A stretch of DNA of 40,389 nt, from IMG/VR virus record IMGVR_UViG_3300034198_023065, positions 1 through 40,389 of that record; one strand, given 5' to 3'. Position numbers and translations under genes: made by a program. The DNA is from a virus. This document shows, piece after piece, positions 16,012 through 23,749 of the stretch (position 1 is its first letter; every line of letters begins with the position of its first letter). Below the pieces are notes generated by a model, which made no database searches, was not told the DNA's origin, and was given only the letters and a program-made list of their open reading frames with translations.

Positions 16012-19000
16012 ATGACACAGGGTATTTCGCTCACGCATCGTCTGACACAGACGCTGTATGACCCGAACACAGAAGATTTTACGGCTGCGGCATACCCGTT
16101 CATTCCGCTTACGGAACCGGGTATGCCGCCAGCCGGTCCAGACTTTATTGCGCACGCCGTCGTTCTCGGCGACGAGATTGACGAAGCTAGCGCCAAGAAA
16201 AAGAAGGCTGTACCTGTCGGTACTCACCTGACAAACCTCTATCGCAACGCGCTGTATCGGCCCGACTTTCATTTGCCGATTTCGCACAAATCTTCTAAAG
16301 ACTTGATTCCGGTTCCGTTTCTTCCCGGGCATCGCTGGGGGAAGCGCGGGGCTGCTGTAGAGACATATGGCCCGTGGCATAAAGCCAAGGTGATGGTCGT
16401 CGGCAAACTCCCCGGCTATTACGAGATGGAGAGTTTGAACGCGACGGCTGGCCCGGCGATGAACTCGCTTGCTGATATCTTTGAAGAATGCGGTATCGGC
16501 CCGGAAGCGTATGAGGATTGGTACGTAACATTTGCGTGCAAGTTTGCGCCGCCGATGGAAATTACGGCTGTACCGGCCGCGTGGATTAAAAACTGCGCAA
16601 TTCTGCTGGAGCAAGAAATTCGCATCGTCCAGCCGGAGTTTATTCTGTGCCTCGGCAACGAGGCGACAAAAGCAGTCATGCGTACGACGGGCGCCATCAC
16701 CGGCCTCGCCGGCCGCATCCTCGACGTCTCGTCCGTAGACACAGACGGCAATCCCCGGACGATGAAAGCGCTGTCGGTAATGCACCCAGCGTTCGTCGTG
16801 CGTAAGCCAGAAGTGACCGAAGACTTCATCGGACAGATCCGTCGATTTAAAGCCCTTATTCACGACGAGATTCTAGATGAGGAAGCCGTTGACCATGCTG
16901 ACGTGTATACAGAAGCCGCGTTGGCCGAAATTGTTGACGAGATGGTTAACGATCCTGATCCAAACGCCAACATCATCGCAATCGACTGTGAGTGGCACGG
17001 GGAGTATCCGACGGAAGAGGGCGCTTACTTACGCACTGTTCAGATATCAAATAAAGACAAGTGGGCGCGCACAATTGTTTTGCGGCATCAGGGCGGCGCA
17101 GAAGCGTTTCAGCCAAATCTGGACGCTGCGCGCAGACTACTCACGCGGCTACTCAAAAGCACGCCCGAAAGAAACGTTCGTGTGGGTGGGCACTTTTTCC
17201 GTGCTGACTTGCCATGGCTTTTTGATTTTGGCGTAGATGTACGCCCGGAGTACGCTCCCGCCGAAGATCCCGATGACCGCATGCACGGCGGTTGGGATAC
17301 AAGTCTCATGTACCACGCCGTCAACGAGTGCGCCCGCTACGGCCTCGACGAGTGTTCCATGCGATTCACAGCTGCTCCCACTTACTGGGAACCGCTTGAT
17401 CACTGGAAAAAGAAATACCGCACTGATAACAAATTAAAAGCCAGTGAGATTGGTGGTTACGGTGAATGCCCGGCGCACATTCTCCATCCATACGCCTCAT
17501 ATGACGTCGACGTAACTCGACGAATCATGATGAGGTTTTACGGCACCAACGGTAAAGACGGCCTTATTGGGCGGTCTAGCACCGGTCACGATTGCTGGTT
17601 GCCGTACTGGACTGCGCACAACTCGTCGTTGGCATTTCTAGAAATGGAAATGACCGGTCTTGAAATCGACCGCAACCGCGCGGACGAGCTGACCACGCTG
17701 TTTATGAACACGCAGGAACGACTGCTGGCCGAGATTCGCGAAGAGTTACAGTGGCCAGCGTTTAACCCAAAGTCGCAGCCCCAATTGGCGATAGCGCTTT
17801 TCGGCCGCGACTTTGCCGACCGATACACGAACTCTCCGCCGATTCCAGCCGAAGCCCAGACTCTCGATCTGCGTCCAGTGAAGACAACCGGTAAGCGCCC
17901 TGTGCTGTGGAACGAGTTGTCTTATCGCGGCGTTAATCCCGAGACTGCGACGCCCAGCACTGATAAAGAAAGTCTTGGTATTCTCGGGCACATGAACTCG
18001 ACTGCGGCTAAAATCCGTGACTATAAATTCATCAGTCAGGTGCTGCAGTCAGTGTTGCGCAAGCCCGCTGAAACAGAAGACGGAGAATACGAACTCGATG
18101 AGAACGGTAATTACACGTATGAAAAAGGTCTTGTCGGGTGCGTCCACTCTGATGGCAAAGTCCGTACGCACATGTTTCAAACCAAGGAAACAGGCCGAGC
18201 AAGCAGTAGCCGACCTCCCCTACAGAACCTTAGTTCGCGACGGGAAGACGACTACAAGCGCATCCTCGGAAAAGACAAGTACCAGCATCCCGTCCGATCA
18301 ATTCTTCGAGTACCAAAGGGCTGCGTCGGTATCGAAACGGACCTCACTGGTGCGGAATTGGCGGTCCTCGCGTGGCTGAGTCAAGATAAAAATATGATCG
18401 AGCACGTTCGGCGTAATCTTCTCCCAGAGGATCACCCGGACCACTATGACATCCATAGTCAGCAGGCAGTCAAGACATTCCGGCTTAGCGGAGTTACGCC
18501 CACGAAACAGGGCATGGCTGACGCTGGTGTAAAGGGCTTGCGTGTGGCAGCCAAAAACGTGAACTTCGGTATTCCGTATGGCCGCGGCGCAGAAGCTCTA
18601 GCGCGGCAGTGCAAAGAGGAAGGTCACGACGTCACGGCCGATCAGTGCCAAGCGATGATCGACGCCTACTTCCAGTCTTATCCCGGCACGAAGTCGTTTC
18701 TGGCCGAGTGCCGTATGCGGTCGCAAGATCCGGGATGGCTGGTAGGTCCGTACGGTCGGTTTCGCCGGTTCATGCCGACGAAGGACCGCGCTGTACGCGG
18801 CGAACAAGAACGGCAGGCGCAGAACTTCCCGATTCAAGGCGGAGTTGCTGACGCCGTGTCGATTGCGCTTTACAACTTCTACAAGTACCGTGAAGAACAC
18901 TCGGATATTGATTACAAAATTGCGCTGCAGATTCATGACGCGATTGTGTTAATTGTGCCGCTAGAGCACGCTGAGCGTTTGTACAAAGAAATTATTCCGG

Positions 19001-19179
19001 CGTGCATGATTGATGGTGTGCCGTTCTGGCCGCACAGGCTCGACGGCACCAAAATCGAAGTGGCTGCGCCTTACCACTTTGGTATGAGCCGAGACGTGTT
19101 TTTCCACTGGGGAGAGAACCTAAAACCCGAGAAATCTAGGGGTTTAGGTGTCGATTGGTTTTGTGACGAGAAGGGCTAG
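16012..19179 (+). CDS. Family A DNA polymerase with 3'-5' exonuclease and N-terminal UDG-like domain
   Basis: A 1055-aa fusion. Residues about 115-290 resemble family 4 uracil-DNA glycosylase/SPO1 polymerase-related proteins: VMVVGKLPGYYE, CLGNEATKAVM and MHPAFVVR. The glycosylase GEAPG motif reads GKLPG, and the N-terminal iron-sulfur CxxC is absent, so repair activity is uncertain. A DEDDy-type exonuclease follows: DCE near 325, HFFRADLPWL near 395, YDVDV near 497. Polymerase motif A is DLTGAELAVLAWL near 780, motif B RVAAKNVNFGIPYG near 845 and motif C IHDA near 975. Motif C keeps the catalytic Asp but replaces the usual Glu with Ala. This would be the main replicase. Confidence 0.93.
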   Translation: MTQGISLTHRLTQTLYDPNTEDFTAAAYPFIPLTEPGMPPAGPDFIAHAVVLGDEIDEASAKKKKAVPVGTHLTNLYRNALYRPDFHLPISHKSSKDLIPVPFLPGHRWGKRGAAVETYGPWHKAKVMVVGKLPGYYEMESLNATAGPAMNSLADIFEECGIGPEAYEDWYVTFACKFAPPMEITAVPAAWIKNCAILLEQEIRIVQPEFILCLGNEATKAVMRTTGAITGLAGRILDVSSVDTDGNPRTMKALSVMHPAFVVRKPEVTEDFIGQIRRFKALIHDEILDEEAVDHADVYTEAALAEIVDEMVNDPDPNANIIAIDCEWHGEYPTEEGAYLRTVQISNKDKWARTIVLRHQGGAEAFQPNLDAARRLLTRLLKSTPERNVRVGGHFFRADLPWLFDFGVDVRPEYAPAEDPDDRMHGGWDTSLMYHAVNECARYGLDECSMRFTAAPTYWEPLDHWKKKYRTDNKLKASEIGGYGECPAHILHPYASYDVDVTRRIMMRFYGTNGKDGLIGRSSTGHDCWLPYWTAHNSSLAFLEMEMTGLEIDRNRADELTTLFMNTQERLLAEIREELQWPAFNPKSQPQLAIALFGRDFADRYTNSPPIPAEAQTLDLRPVKTTGKRPVLWNELSYRGVNPETATPSTDKESLGILGHMNSTAAKIRDYKFISQVLQSVLRKPAETEDGEYELDENGNYTYEKGLVGCVHSDGKVRTHMFQTKETGRASSSRPPLQNLSSRREDDYKRILGKDKYQHPVRSILRVPKGCVGIETDLTGAELAVLAWLSQDKNMIEHVRRNLLPEDHPDHYDIHSQQAVKTFRLSGVTPTKQGMADAGVKGLRVAAKNVNFGIPYGRGAEALARQCKEEGHDVTADQCQAMIDAYFQSYPGTKSFLAECRMRSQDPGWLVGPYGRFRRFMPTKDRAVRGEQERQAQNFPIQGGVADAVSIALYNFYKYREEHSDIDYKIALQIHDAIVLIVPLEHAERLYKEIIPACMIDGVPFWPHRLDGTKIEVAAPYHFGMSRDVFFHWGENLKPEKSRGLGVDWFCDEKG

Positions 19180-19204
19180 ACAGAATGGTTTTGTCTGCTA
19201 TAGT
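19177..19204 (+). promoter_or_regulatory. Candidate sigma70-type promoter for the SSB-like gene
   Basis: TAGACA (19177-19182, five of six to TTGACA) and TATAGT (19199-19204, five of six to TATAAT) are separated by 16 bases. This is one of the few intergenic gaps in the block, and the -35 overlaps the polymerase stop codon. A 7-bp inverted repeat, TGTCTGC/GCAGACA (19192-19212), encloses the -10 and could be an operator or hairpin. Host-polymerase promoter use is inferred. Confidence 0.55.
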
Positions 19205-19256
19205 TGCAGACATCCACACAGGGCAATAGGGCCCTTAATTACATAGAAAGGTTTGT

Positions 19257-20627
19257 ATGCCACGCTATAACGCGGCTAATTTTGCAGCGATTGATCCTGA
19301 GTACCGCAAGGCCAACAACATCGGTACTGGCGGCTCTAACAGTAAGAGTCGTTACGCCTACGGCAAACAGAACAACATTCTGATTGCAGCGGGCGGTGAA
19401 CTCCTCGGAAACGGCCTCTGCCTTCGGCTGCTCCCCATCTACGAGGAGGGCAAAAATGGCGAAACGTTTGCCAGCTTCCGCGAGGGGCACGACAACGTTG
19501 CTATGGGCGATTGGAGTCGGTTGCTGACCTGCGCGCACTGGGTAGGTAACCCGGGCATCTGCTTCATCGTTCACGACGGCAACCCCGAAGTGAATCTGTA
19601 CGAAAGTCCGCTGCACGTTCTGCGCAAGGTCGCCTACGACAGTTCCAAGGACAATCCGCACCCGACGCTGGGCCGGTTGTTCACCGAGTTGCTGTCGAAG
19701 GAGTTTGTGCGAAACTCGCACATCGGGTCGCTCAAAAAGCCCGAGAAGACAATGTTTATTTCGGCGACCGCCGTTTACGTTGACGAACACGGTAAGATTC
19801 AGCTGGGCGCGTTTTCAGATGATAACAAGCGCAATGCGCGCATCATCGGTTTGAAGACCAGCGCGGCTGAAGCTTTGCATTCGGCGCTCAACGTTCGCGA
19901 CGAAAGCACCGGCGAGTTTTTAATCAACGATATGCTGTCACTCGGACCGGCGAAGTTGTTTACGATTTTGCCGGAAGCGTTCAAGAGTGGCGCCGCCAAT
20001 CTGATCGCAACCGGCATCGAGGGTCCGACGACGTTCCAGTGCCCAAAGTTCGCTCGCGGGCCGCAGGGCGCTCAGTACATCGTTGGTTACCCGCACTCGC
20101 GAAGTGATTACACGCATTTCGGCATTCTCCATGACACGTTTAACGGTCAGGAGATTTCGTTGGAGCCGTATGCCGATCGCATCGTTGCGGAAGCCGGCAC
20201 GTGGGAAGACTTTCTGCGCCTGCCGTCGTATGAGGAGCAGGCTGAAATGCTGGCTCCTGTGTTCCCTCGCGAAGCGCTTGATTTCGCTTGGCGTGACTTC
20301 CCGCAGTACCTTCGGGCACTGCCGAAGGGCACGTCGACGTTTCAGGGCGTAGAGACGCCTGTAGAGGAGCTGGAAGCCCCGCCGGCGCCAGCTCCACGTG
20401 CAGCAGCCTCTGCCCGCCGCCCGGCCCCACAGCCCGATCCTGTGGCTCCGTGGGACCAGCAGCCGGAGGCTGAAGTTTCGCCGGAGGTAGATGCCAGCGT
20501 TGCTGATATCTTTGCTTCGGCTCCGCCCGCGCCTCCTGCCCCGCCGTCGATGGCGCAGGCTGGACCCGCGAAGCGCGACTCTGCTGACATTCTGGCCCGG
20601 GCTCGTGCTCGCGCAGCGCAGAAGTAA
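19257..20627 (+). CDS. Probable single-strand DNA-binding protein (gp32-like role), 456 aa
   Basis: No clear sequence match to a named family. The N-terminal 340 residues are mixed alpha/beta with many aromatic residues. The last 110 residues are a Pro/Ala-rich, partly acidic linker ending in a helical ARARARAAQK tail. A low-complexity flexible C-terminus is typical of SSB proteins that recruit partners. It lies between polymerase and recombinase genes, where phages often carry SSB. It has its own likely promoter and a strong downstream hairpin, consistent with a separately controlled, abundant protein. AAAGG precedes the ATG. The SSB role is inferred from position and architecture. Confidence 0.75.
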   Translation: MPRYNAANFAAIDPEYRKANNIGTGGSNSKSRYAYGKQNNILIAAGGELLGNGLCLRLLPIYEEGKNGETFASFREGHDNVAMGDWSRLLTCAHWVGNPGICFIVHDGNPEVNLYESPLHVLRKVAYDSSKDNPHPTLGRLFTELLSKEFVRNSHIGSLKKPEKTMFISATAVYVDEHGKIQLGAFSDDNKRNARIIGLKTSAAEALHSALNVRDESTGEFLINDMLSLGPAKLFTILPEAFKSGAANLIATGIEGPTTFQCPKFARGPQGAQYIVGYPHSRSDYTHFGILHDTFNGQEISLEPYADRIVAEAGTWEDFLRLPSYEEQAEMLAPVFPREALDFAWRDFPQYLRALPKGTSTFQGVETPVEELEAPPAPAPRAAASARRPAPQPDPVAPWDQQPEAEVSPEVDASVADIFASAPPAPPAPPSMAQAGPAKRDSADILARARARAAQK

Positions 20628-20638
20628 TCTTTTCGCTT

Positions 20639-20693
20639 CAGCTCCGGCACCACGTTGTTCTCTGGGTGCGTGCGTGCCGGAGCTGCGGCTTTT
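20639..20693 (+). terminator. Strong hairpin, likely terminator or attenuator after the SSB-like gene
   Basis: CAGCTCCGGCAC (20639-20650) pairs perfectly with GTGCCGGAGCTG (20674-20685), and an inner CACG/CGTG (20651-20654 with 20669-20672) extends the stem. A short TTTT run (20690-20693) follows after four bases. The weak T-run suggests partial termination or protection of the SSB message, reducing expression of the recombinase gene downstream. Confidence 0.7.
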
Positions 20694-20711
20694 CATATCA
20701 GAAGGGAATTT

Positions 20712-22082
20712 ATGGGCAGGAAACGTAAAGAAGATCACGACGAAGTTGATGTGTTCGCCCGCAATGGCGAGCATCCGGTTATCACGGAAGTGCTCAAGGC
20801 GACGGCGGAAGACCAAGATCCGCTGATCGGCTTGCCGCTTCCTACGCTGGCAGCGCGCTATCTGCTGCAGGCTAACATTTTCCCGCTGTCGCGCTTCACG
20901 CAGCTTCGCGGCGAGTTCAGCGCTGGTAAGTCCGCGCTTCTCATCGAGATTATGCGCTGGTTCCACATGTACGGCGGCGGCGCCATCATGATCGACACCG
21001 AGAACAAGGGATCGCCGACCATGATGTCGGGCCTATTCAGTCACAACCAGCAGTACATCGCTCGGACCCGCATCAAGACGGCGGCGAGCGTGGAAGAATG
21101 GCAGAAGCACTACATGGAGTTCTGTCAGGCGATTCACAAGCAGGTTGATGCAGCGAACGCGCCGGACCGTGTTATTCCTATCTGTATCGGTATCGACTCC
21201 ATCTCGGCAGTCGAGGTCGACCGGCGCGTCGAGAAAGTAGCCGACGAGGGCCACGCCGCGGCCGGGCACCCGTATCTCGCCCGCAACCTGTCTGACTTCA
21301 TGCGGACGGCGCTGGTGCCCACTCTGCGGCATTACCCGATTGCGCTCGTTGCGACAAACCATCTTAAGGAGGAAATTAACTCCATGGGGTTTGGTCCGCC
21401 CAAGAAGTACGCTCCCGGCGGCGCCAGTTTGGATTACTACCCGACGCTGATCCTCGATATGTCTAAGGCGTCGCAGAAGAACATCCCGCCGCGCTACGAG
21501 GGTGCGTCGATTCGTATTGCAGCGACTAAAAACAATCTGGGCGCTCCGGGGCGCAAGATCGTTGTTAATCTGCTCTGGTACAACGAGATCGTGCCGGCCG
21601 TCGATAAGAACGGCAACGAAACTTACAAGAATCAGCAATTCCATTTCTGGGATTGGCACACTGCGTCCATCCGGTTGCTCATGGAGCTGCAGGCGGGCGA
21701 CGGTAAGCAGGTTCCGGGTATGGATCCCAAGCTGCCCGGGCTGCTTAAGCAAGTCTGCGATCTGGAATACAAGCATGGCACCAAGAACGCTGAAACACCG
21801 CTCGTCTTTTCTAAGGCGCTCGGTATTTCCAAGCAAGACGCCGTGTCGGAAGTTGAGGCGTCCATCATGCTTGAAGACAATCCCAAGGTCCTCGGCATGC
21901 TGCACGGCTTACTCGGCGTAAACGACTACACGATCTGCGACCCGGCGCGTAAATATCGCGAGCAGGTGATGGAAGAGTTAAAGAATAATCAGATGACCGA
22001 CGTGCCTGAGCTTATGGCGGCGTCAAGCACGGTCGGCGAAGTTGTCGGAGCGGATCTGGATCCCCTTGGACAGGTAGATTAA
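20712..22082 (+). CDS. RecA/UvsX-like recombinase
   Basis: A 456-aa recombinase. Walker A is GEFSAGKS at residues 67-74, the catalytic Glu is in IMIDTENKGS near 97, and Walker B is ICIGIDSIS near 160. The PKKYAPGGASLDYYPTLIL segment matches the RecA loop region PGGnALkfyaS, and ATKNNLGAPGRK matches the RecA KNK segment. It would coat single-stranded DNA and carry out strand exchange for recombination and repair. The ATG at 20712 follows GAAGGGAA. An extended C-terminal domain of about 120 residues, absent from standard RecA cores, may bind partners. It sits with SSB, SbcCD and SF2 helicase genes in one recombination set. Confidence 0.9.
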   Translation: MGRKRKEDHDEVDVFARNGEHPVITEVLKATAEDQDPLIGLPLPTLAARYLLQANIFPLSRFTQLRGEFSAGKSALLIEIMRWFHMYGGGAIMIDTENKGSPTMMSGLFSHNQQYIARTRIKTAASVEEWQKHYMEFCQAIHKQVDAANAPDRVIPICIGIDSISAVEVDRRVEKVADEGHAAAGHPYLARNLSDFMRTALVPTLRHYPIALVATNHLKEEINSMGFGPPKKYAPGGASLDYYPTLILDMSKASQKNIPPRYEGASIRIAATKNNLGAPGRKIVVNLLWYNEIVPAVDKNGNETYKNQQFHFWDWHTASIRLLMELQAGDGKQVPGMDPKLPGLLKQVCDLEYKHGTKNAETPLVFSKALGISKQDAVSEVEASIMLEDNPKVLGMLHGLLGVNDYTICDPARKYREQVMEELKNNQMTDVPELMAASSTVGEVVGADLDPLGQVD

Positions 22083-22084
22083 CT

Positions 22085-22411
22085 ATGAGTGACGCGTCAA
22101 CCGTCATAACAGAATACAGACCAGCCGGCCGCCCGAAGCCGGCTATACCGTTGTTGACACAACAGGCGGTACATAAACGGGCGGCCGGCCGGTGCGAAGT
22201 CTGCGGCAGTGTTTGCGGTATAGGCCAACGCCTTGAGCAGCATCACCTGCACTATGAAAATGAAGGCAACGAGCGCCCCGAAGATTTGCAGGCACTATGC
22301 CGGGCGTGTCATCGTTCACGGCATGTGGACGCAAATAAAGATTTTTGGCCCGATCCGCAGGAAATGCAGGCTCACTGGCGTCGCTTCTACGAGGAGTTGG
22401 AGGCAGAGTAA
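22085..22411 (+). CDS. HNH endonuclease-like protein, 108 aa
   Basis: Residues 35-80 show the HNH pattern with structural zinc ligands: CEVC near 37-40, QHHLHY with the catalytic-type His near 53, an Asn/Glu segment GNERPEDLQALC, then CRACHRSRH near 72-80. Such small free-standing HNH proteins in phages can be homing endonucleases or DNA-nicking factors. It starts two bases after the recombinase stop, and its stop overlaps the next ATG. It is in register with the operon and its base use matches its neighbours, so recent invasion is not evident. Confidence 0.85.
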   Translation: MSDASTVITEYRPAGRPKPAIPLLTQQAVHKRAAGRCEVCGSVCGIGQRLEQHHLHYENEGNERPEDLQALCRACHRSRHVDANKDFWPDPQEMQAHWRRFYEELEAE

Positions 22412-22785
22412 TGTATGACGAAAACGAAAACGAAGACGAAGACGACGGCGTTATTGAGCATGAACTTATGGGCATGCAAAAAGGACTGTTTCAATTGGCC
22501 GAGTGTTTTGGCGGCCCCGTAGACGGCGCAAAGCTGCCGGTTCCTATTCCAGAAGCCGACACCATCATCAGCGGTTACGACCACGAAACCGGCGACATGA
22601 TGCACTATCGTCTTGTTGAGCGTGCTGACGACGAGACGGGTGAGCGCAAGTTTGTGTATCAGTTTATGGAATGTGTAAACGCGCCCGGCATGAGCTTTGA
22701 CGACTTTATGGAAGCAGTAGACGACTACGACGAAGAACACAATGCGGACAAATATGACGAAGAAGACGAAGAAGAAGACAGCTAA
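22411..22785 (+). CDS. Acidic hypothetical protein, 124 aa
   Basis: Unrecognised, strongly acidic at both ends (DENENEDEDD at the start, DEEDEEEDS at the end). The middle has a beta-rich section around MMHYRLVERADDETGERKFVYQF. The ATG is at 22411, with GGAGG nine bases upstream and TAATG overlap with the previous stop. The acidic ends suggest a DNA-mimic or partner-binding protein. Its last 44 bases also encode the very basic start of the next gene in another frame. Confidence 0.8.
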   Translation: MYDENENEDEDDGVIEHELMGMQKGLFQLAECFGGPVDGAKLPVPIPEADTIISGYDHETGDMMHYRLVERADDETGERKFVYQFMECVNAPGMSFDDFMEAVDDYDEEHNADKYDEEDEEEDS

Positions 22786-23035
22786 AGTCAAGCCGGTCAG
22801 CATCTCGATCTCGTTTACGCGAGAAGAAGTAGACTGGCTGGCTTGGGTGGTGCGAGATGTGCTGGAAACGCATCAATGTATACCAGCAGGTGAATCGGCG
22901 TGCGACAAAATCATTAACGCCGAAGGATTACTCAAAGACGTAGAGAAGGTGCTTCATGAAGGAACCAAAGTTCGGAAGATGGACGCACGTAAACGACAGG
23001 CTTCCCGGGCGCGACGAAAAAGTACTCGCCGCTGA
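22742..23035 (+). CDS. Small basic hypothetical protein, 97 aa
   Basis: Unrecognised. Both ends are highly basic (MTKKTKKKTAKVK near the start, RKRQASRARRKSTRR at the end), with a helical centre including REEVDWLAWVVRDVLETH. Nucleic acid binding is likely from charge. The start is ATG 22742 or ATG 22754, and the exact choice is uncertain. It overlaps the acidic gene upstream by 44 bases and the next gene by 80 bases. Confidence 0.7.
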   Translation: MRTNMTKKTKKKTAKVKPVSISISFTREEVDWLAWVVRDVLETHQCIPAGESACDKIINAEGLLKDVEKVLHEGTKVRKMDARKRQASRARRKSTRR

Positions 23036-23165
23036 CCCCGTCACTCACGACCAGTTCATGGTGACTGGCGGGGAATTGGCAACGCGGACAGAGTTGCTTC
23101 TGTGGATGCCACTCCCGCCGCCAGAGTCTATTGCGAGCTATTTTGATAACAACACGGCGCCCTGA
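22956..23165 (+). CDS. DUF551-like small protein, 69 aa
   Basis: Pattern GRWTHVNDRLPGRDEKVLAA, then an internal variable part and a closing LLLWMPLPPPES. These are the hallmarks of DUF551 (W.pV.dRLP...VL...WmPLPePP), a small domain of unknown function common in phages and prophages. It overlaps the preceding basic gene by 80 bases and its stop overlaps the next ATG. No biochemical role is known for the family. Confidence 0.8.
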   Translation: MKEPKFGRWTHVNDRLPGRDEKVLAADPVTHDQFMVTGGELATRTELLLWMPLPPPESIASYFDNNTAP

Positions 23166-23731
23166 TGATGGCAGATCCACGCGATCAGTTCTTCAACGAA
23201 CTGTTTAATCAGGACAGTCAGGGCGCTGAAGCCATCCGGTTTCAGCGTCAGCTCGCTTTTGAGGAGCGCATTATTAAGCGCGTCTTCAAAGAGTGCGGCA
23301 TTAAGATATCTGGTTGGGGCAAGATGGCGAACGAGTGCCGCGACATGACCGGCCACGACAAATTGAACTTTAGTTGGTTTAACTCGGAGTTTCACCGCTT
23401 CCCCGGCGTCTTATGCGGTCGGCGCATTCCCAGACTGCACGAACTGACGATAGCTGATCTGTTCAAAATCCCGAAAGACGGTAAAAACAGATTACTCGCC
23501 GCGGTGGCTAAAAACCTGCACAAGCTGGAAATCAATACAGAGCGCCGGTTTATTATGTGCTTTCCCGTAGTGCGGACAATGCTGTGCGCCCACAACCATA
23601 TAACGGACGACACCGGCATCCCCCGAGTCCAGTGGATCTGCAGCTTTCCGCCAACCGTCAAGAATATGTTTACAGTTGAGCACACCGCAACGCTTTTTAA
23701 CGCCATAGGCTCAGACTGGTATTACGATTAG
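23165..23731 (+). CDS. Hypothetical protein, 188 aa
   Basis: Unrecognised. Mostly helical with a hydrophobic/aromatic C-terminal half. The start may be either of two adjacent ATG codons (23165 or 23168), overlapping the preceding TGA. The stretch around KMANECRDMTGHDKLNFSWF is well ordered but not diagnostic. It ends the tightly coupled chain that began with the recombinase gene. Confidence 0.78.
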   Translation: MMADPRDQFFNELFNQDSQGAEAIRFQRQLAFEERIIKRVFKECGIKISGWGKMANECRDMTGHDKLNFSWFNSEFHRFPGVLCGRRIPRLHELTIADLFKIPKDGKNRLLAAVAKNLHKLEINTERRFIMCFPVVRTMLCAHNHITDDTGIPRVQWICSFPPTVKNMFTVEHTATLFNAIGSDWYYD

Positions 23732-23749
23732 TTCGGCACGGAGGCCCGG

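Noticed and set aside
16000-16863. Long minus-strand open frame (287 codons) opposite the polymerase N-terminus
   Set aside because: It lies wholly opposite a well-supported polymerase gene, has no recognisable protein features and is Arg/Cys-rich as expected for an antisense shadow of GC-rich codons.
19938-20966. Minus-strand open frame of 342 codons opposite the SSB-like and RecA-like genes
   Set aside because: Arg-rich low-complexity shadow crossing a terminator and two plus-strand genes; no ribosome binding site and no known motif.
21033-21905. Minus-strand open frame of 290 codons opposite the recombinase gene
   Set aside because: Antisense of the RecA-like gene with no plausible protein features.
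22205-22225. Other TATAGG-type matches as extra T7-like promoters (for example near 22212 and 23947)
   Set aside because: They lie inside coding regions and lack the CACT and GGGAGA parts.
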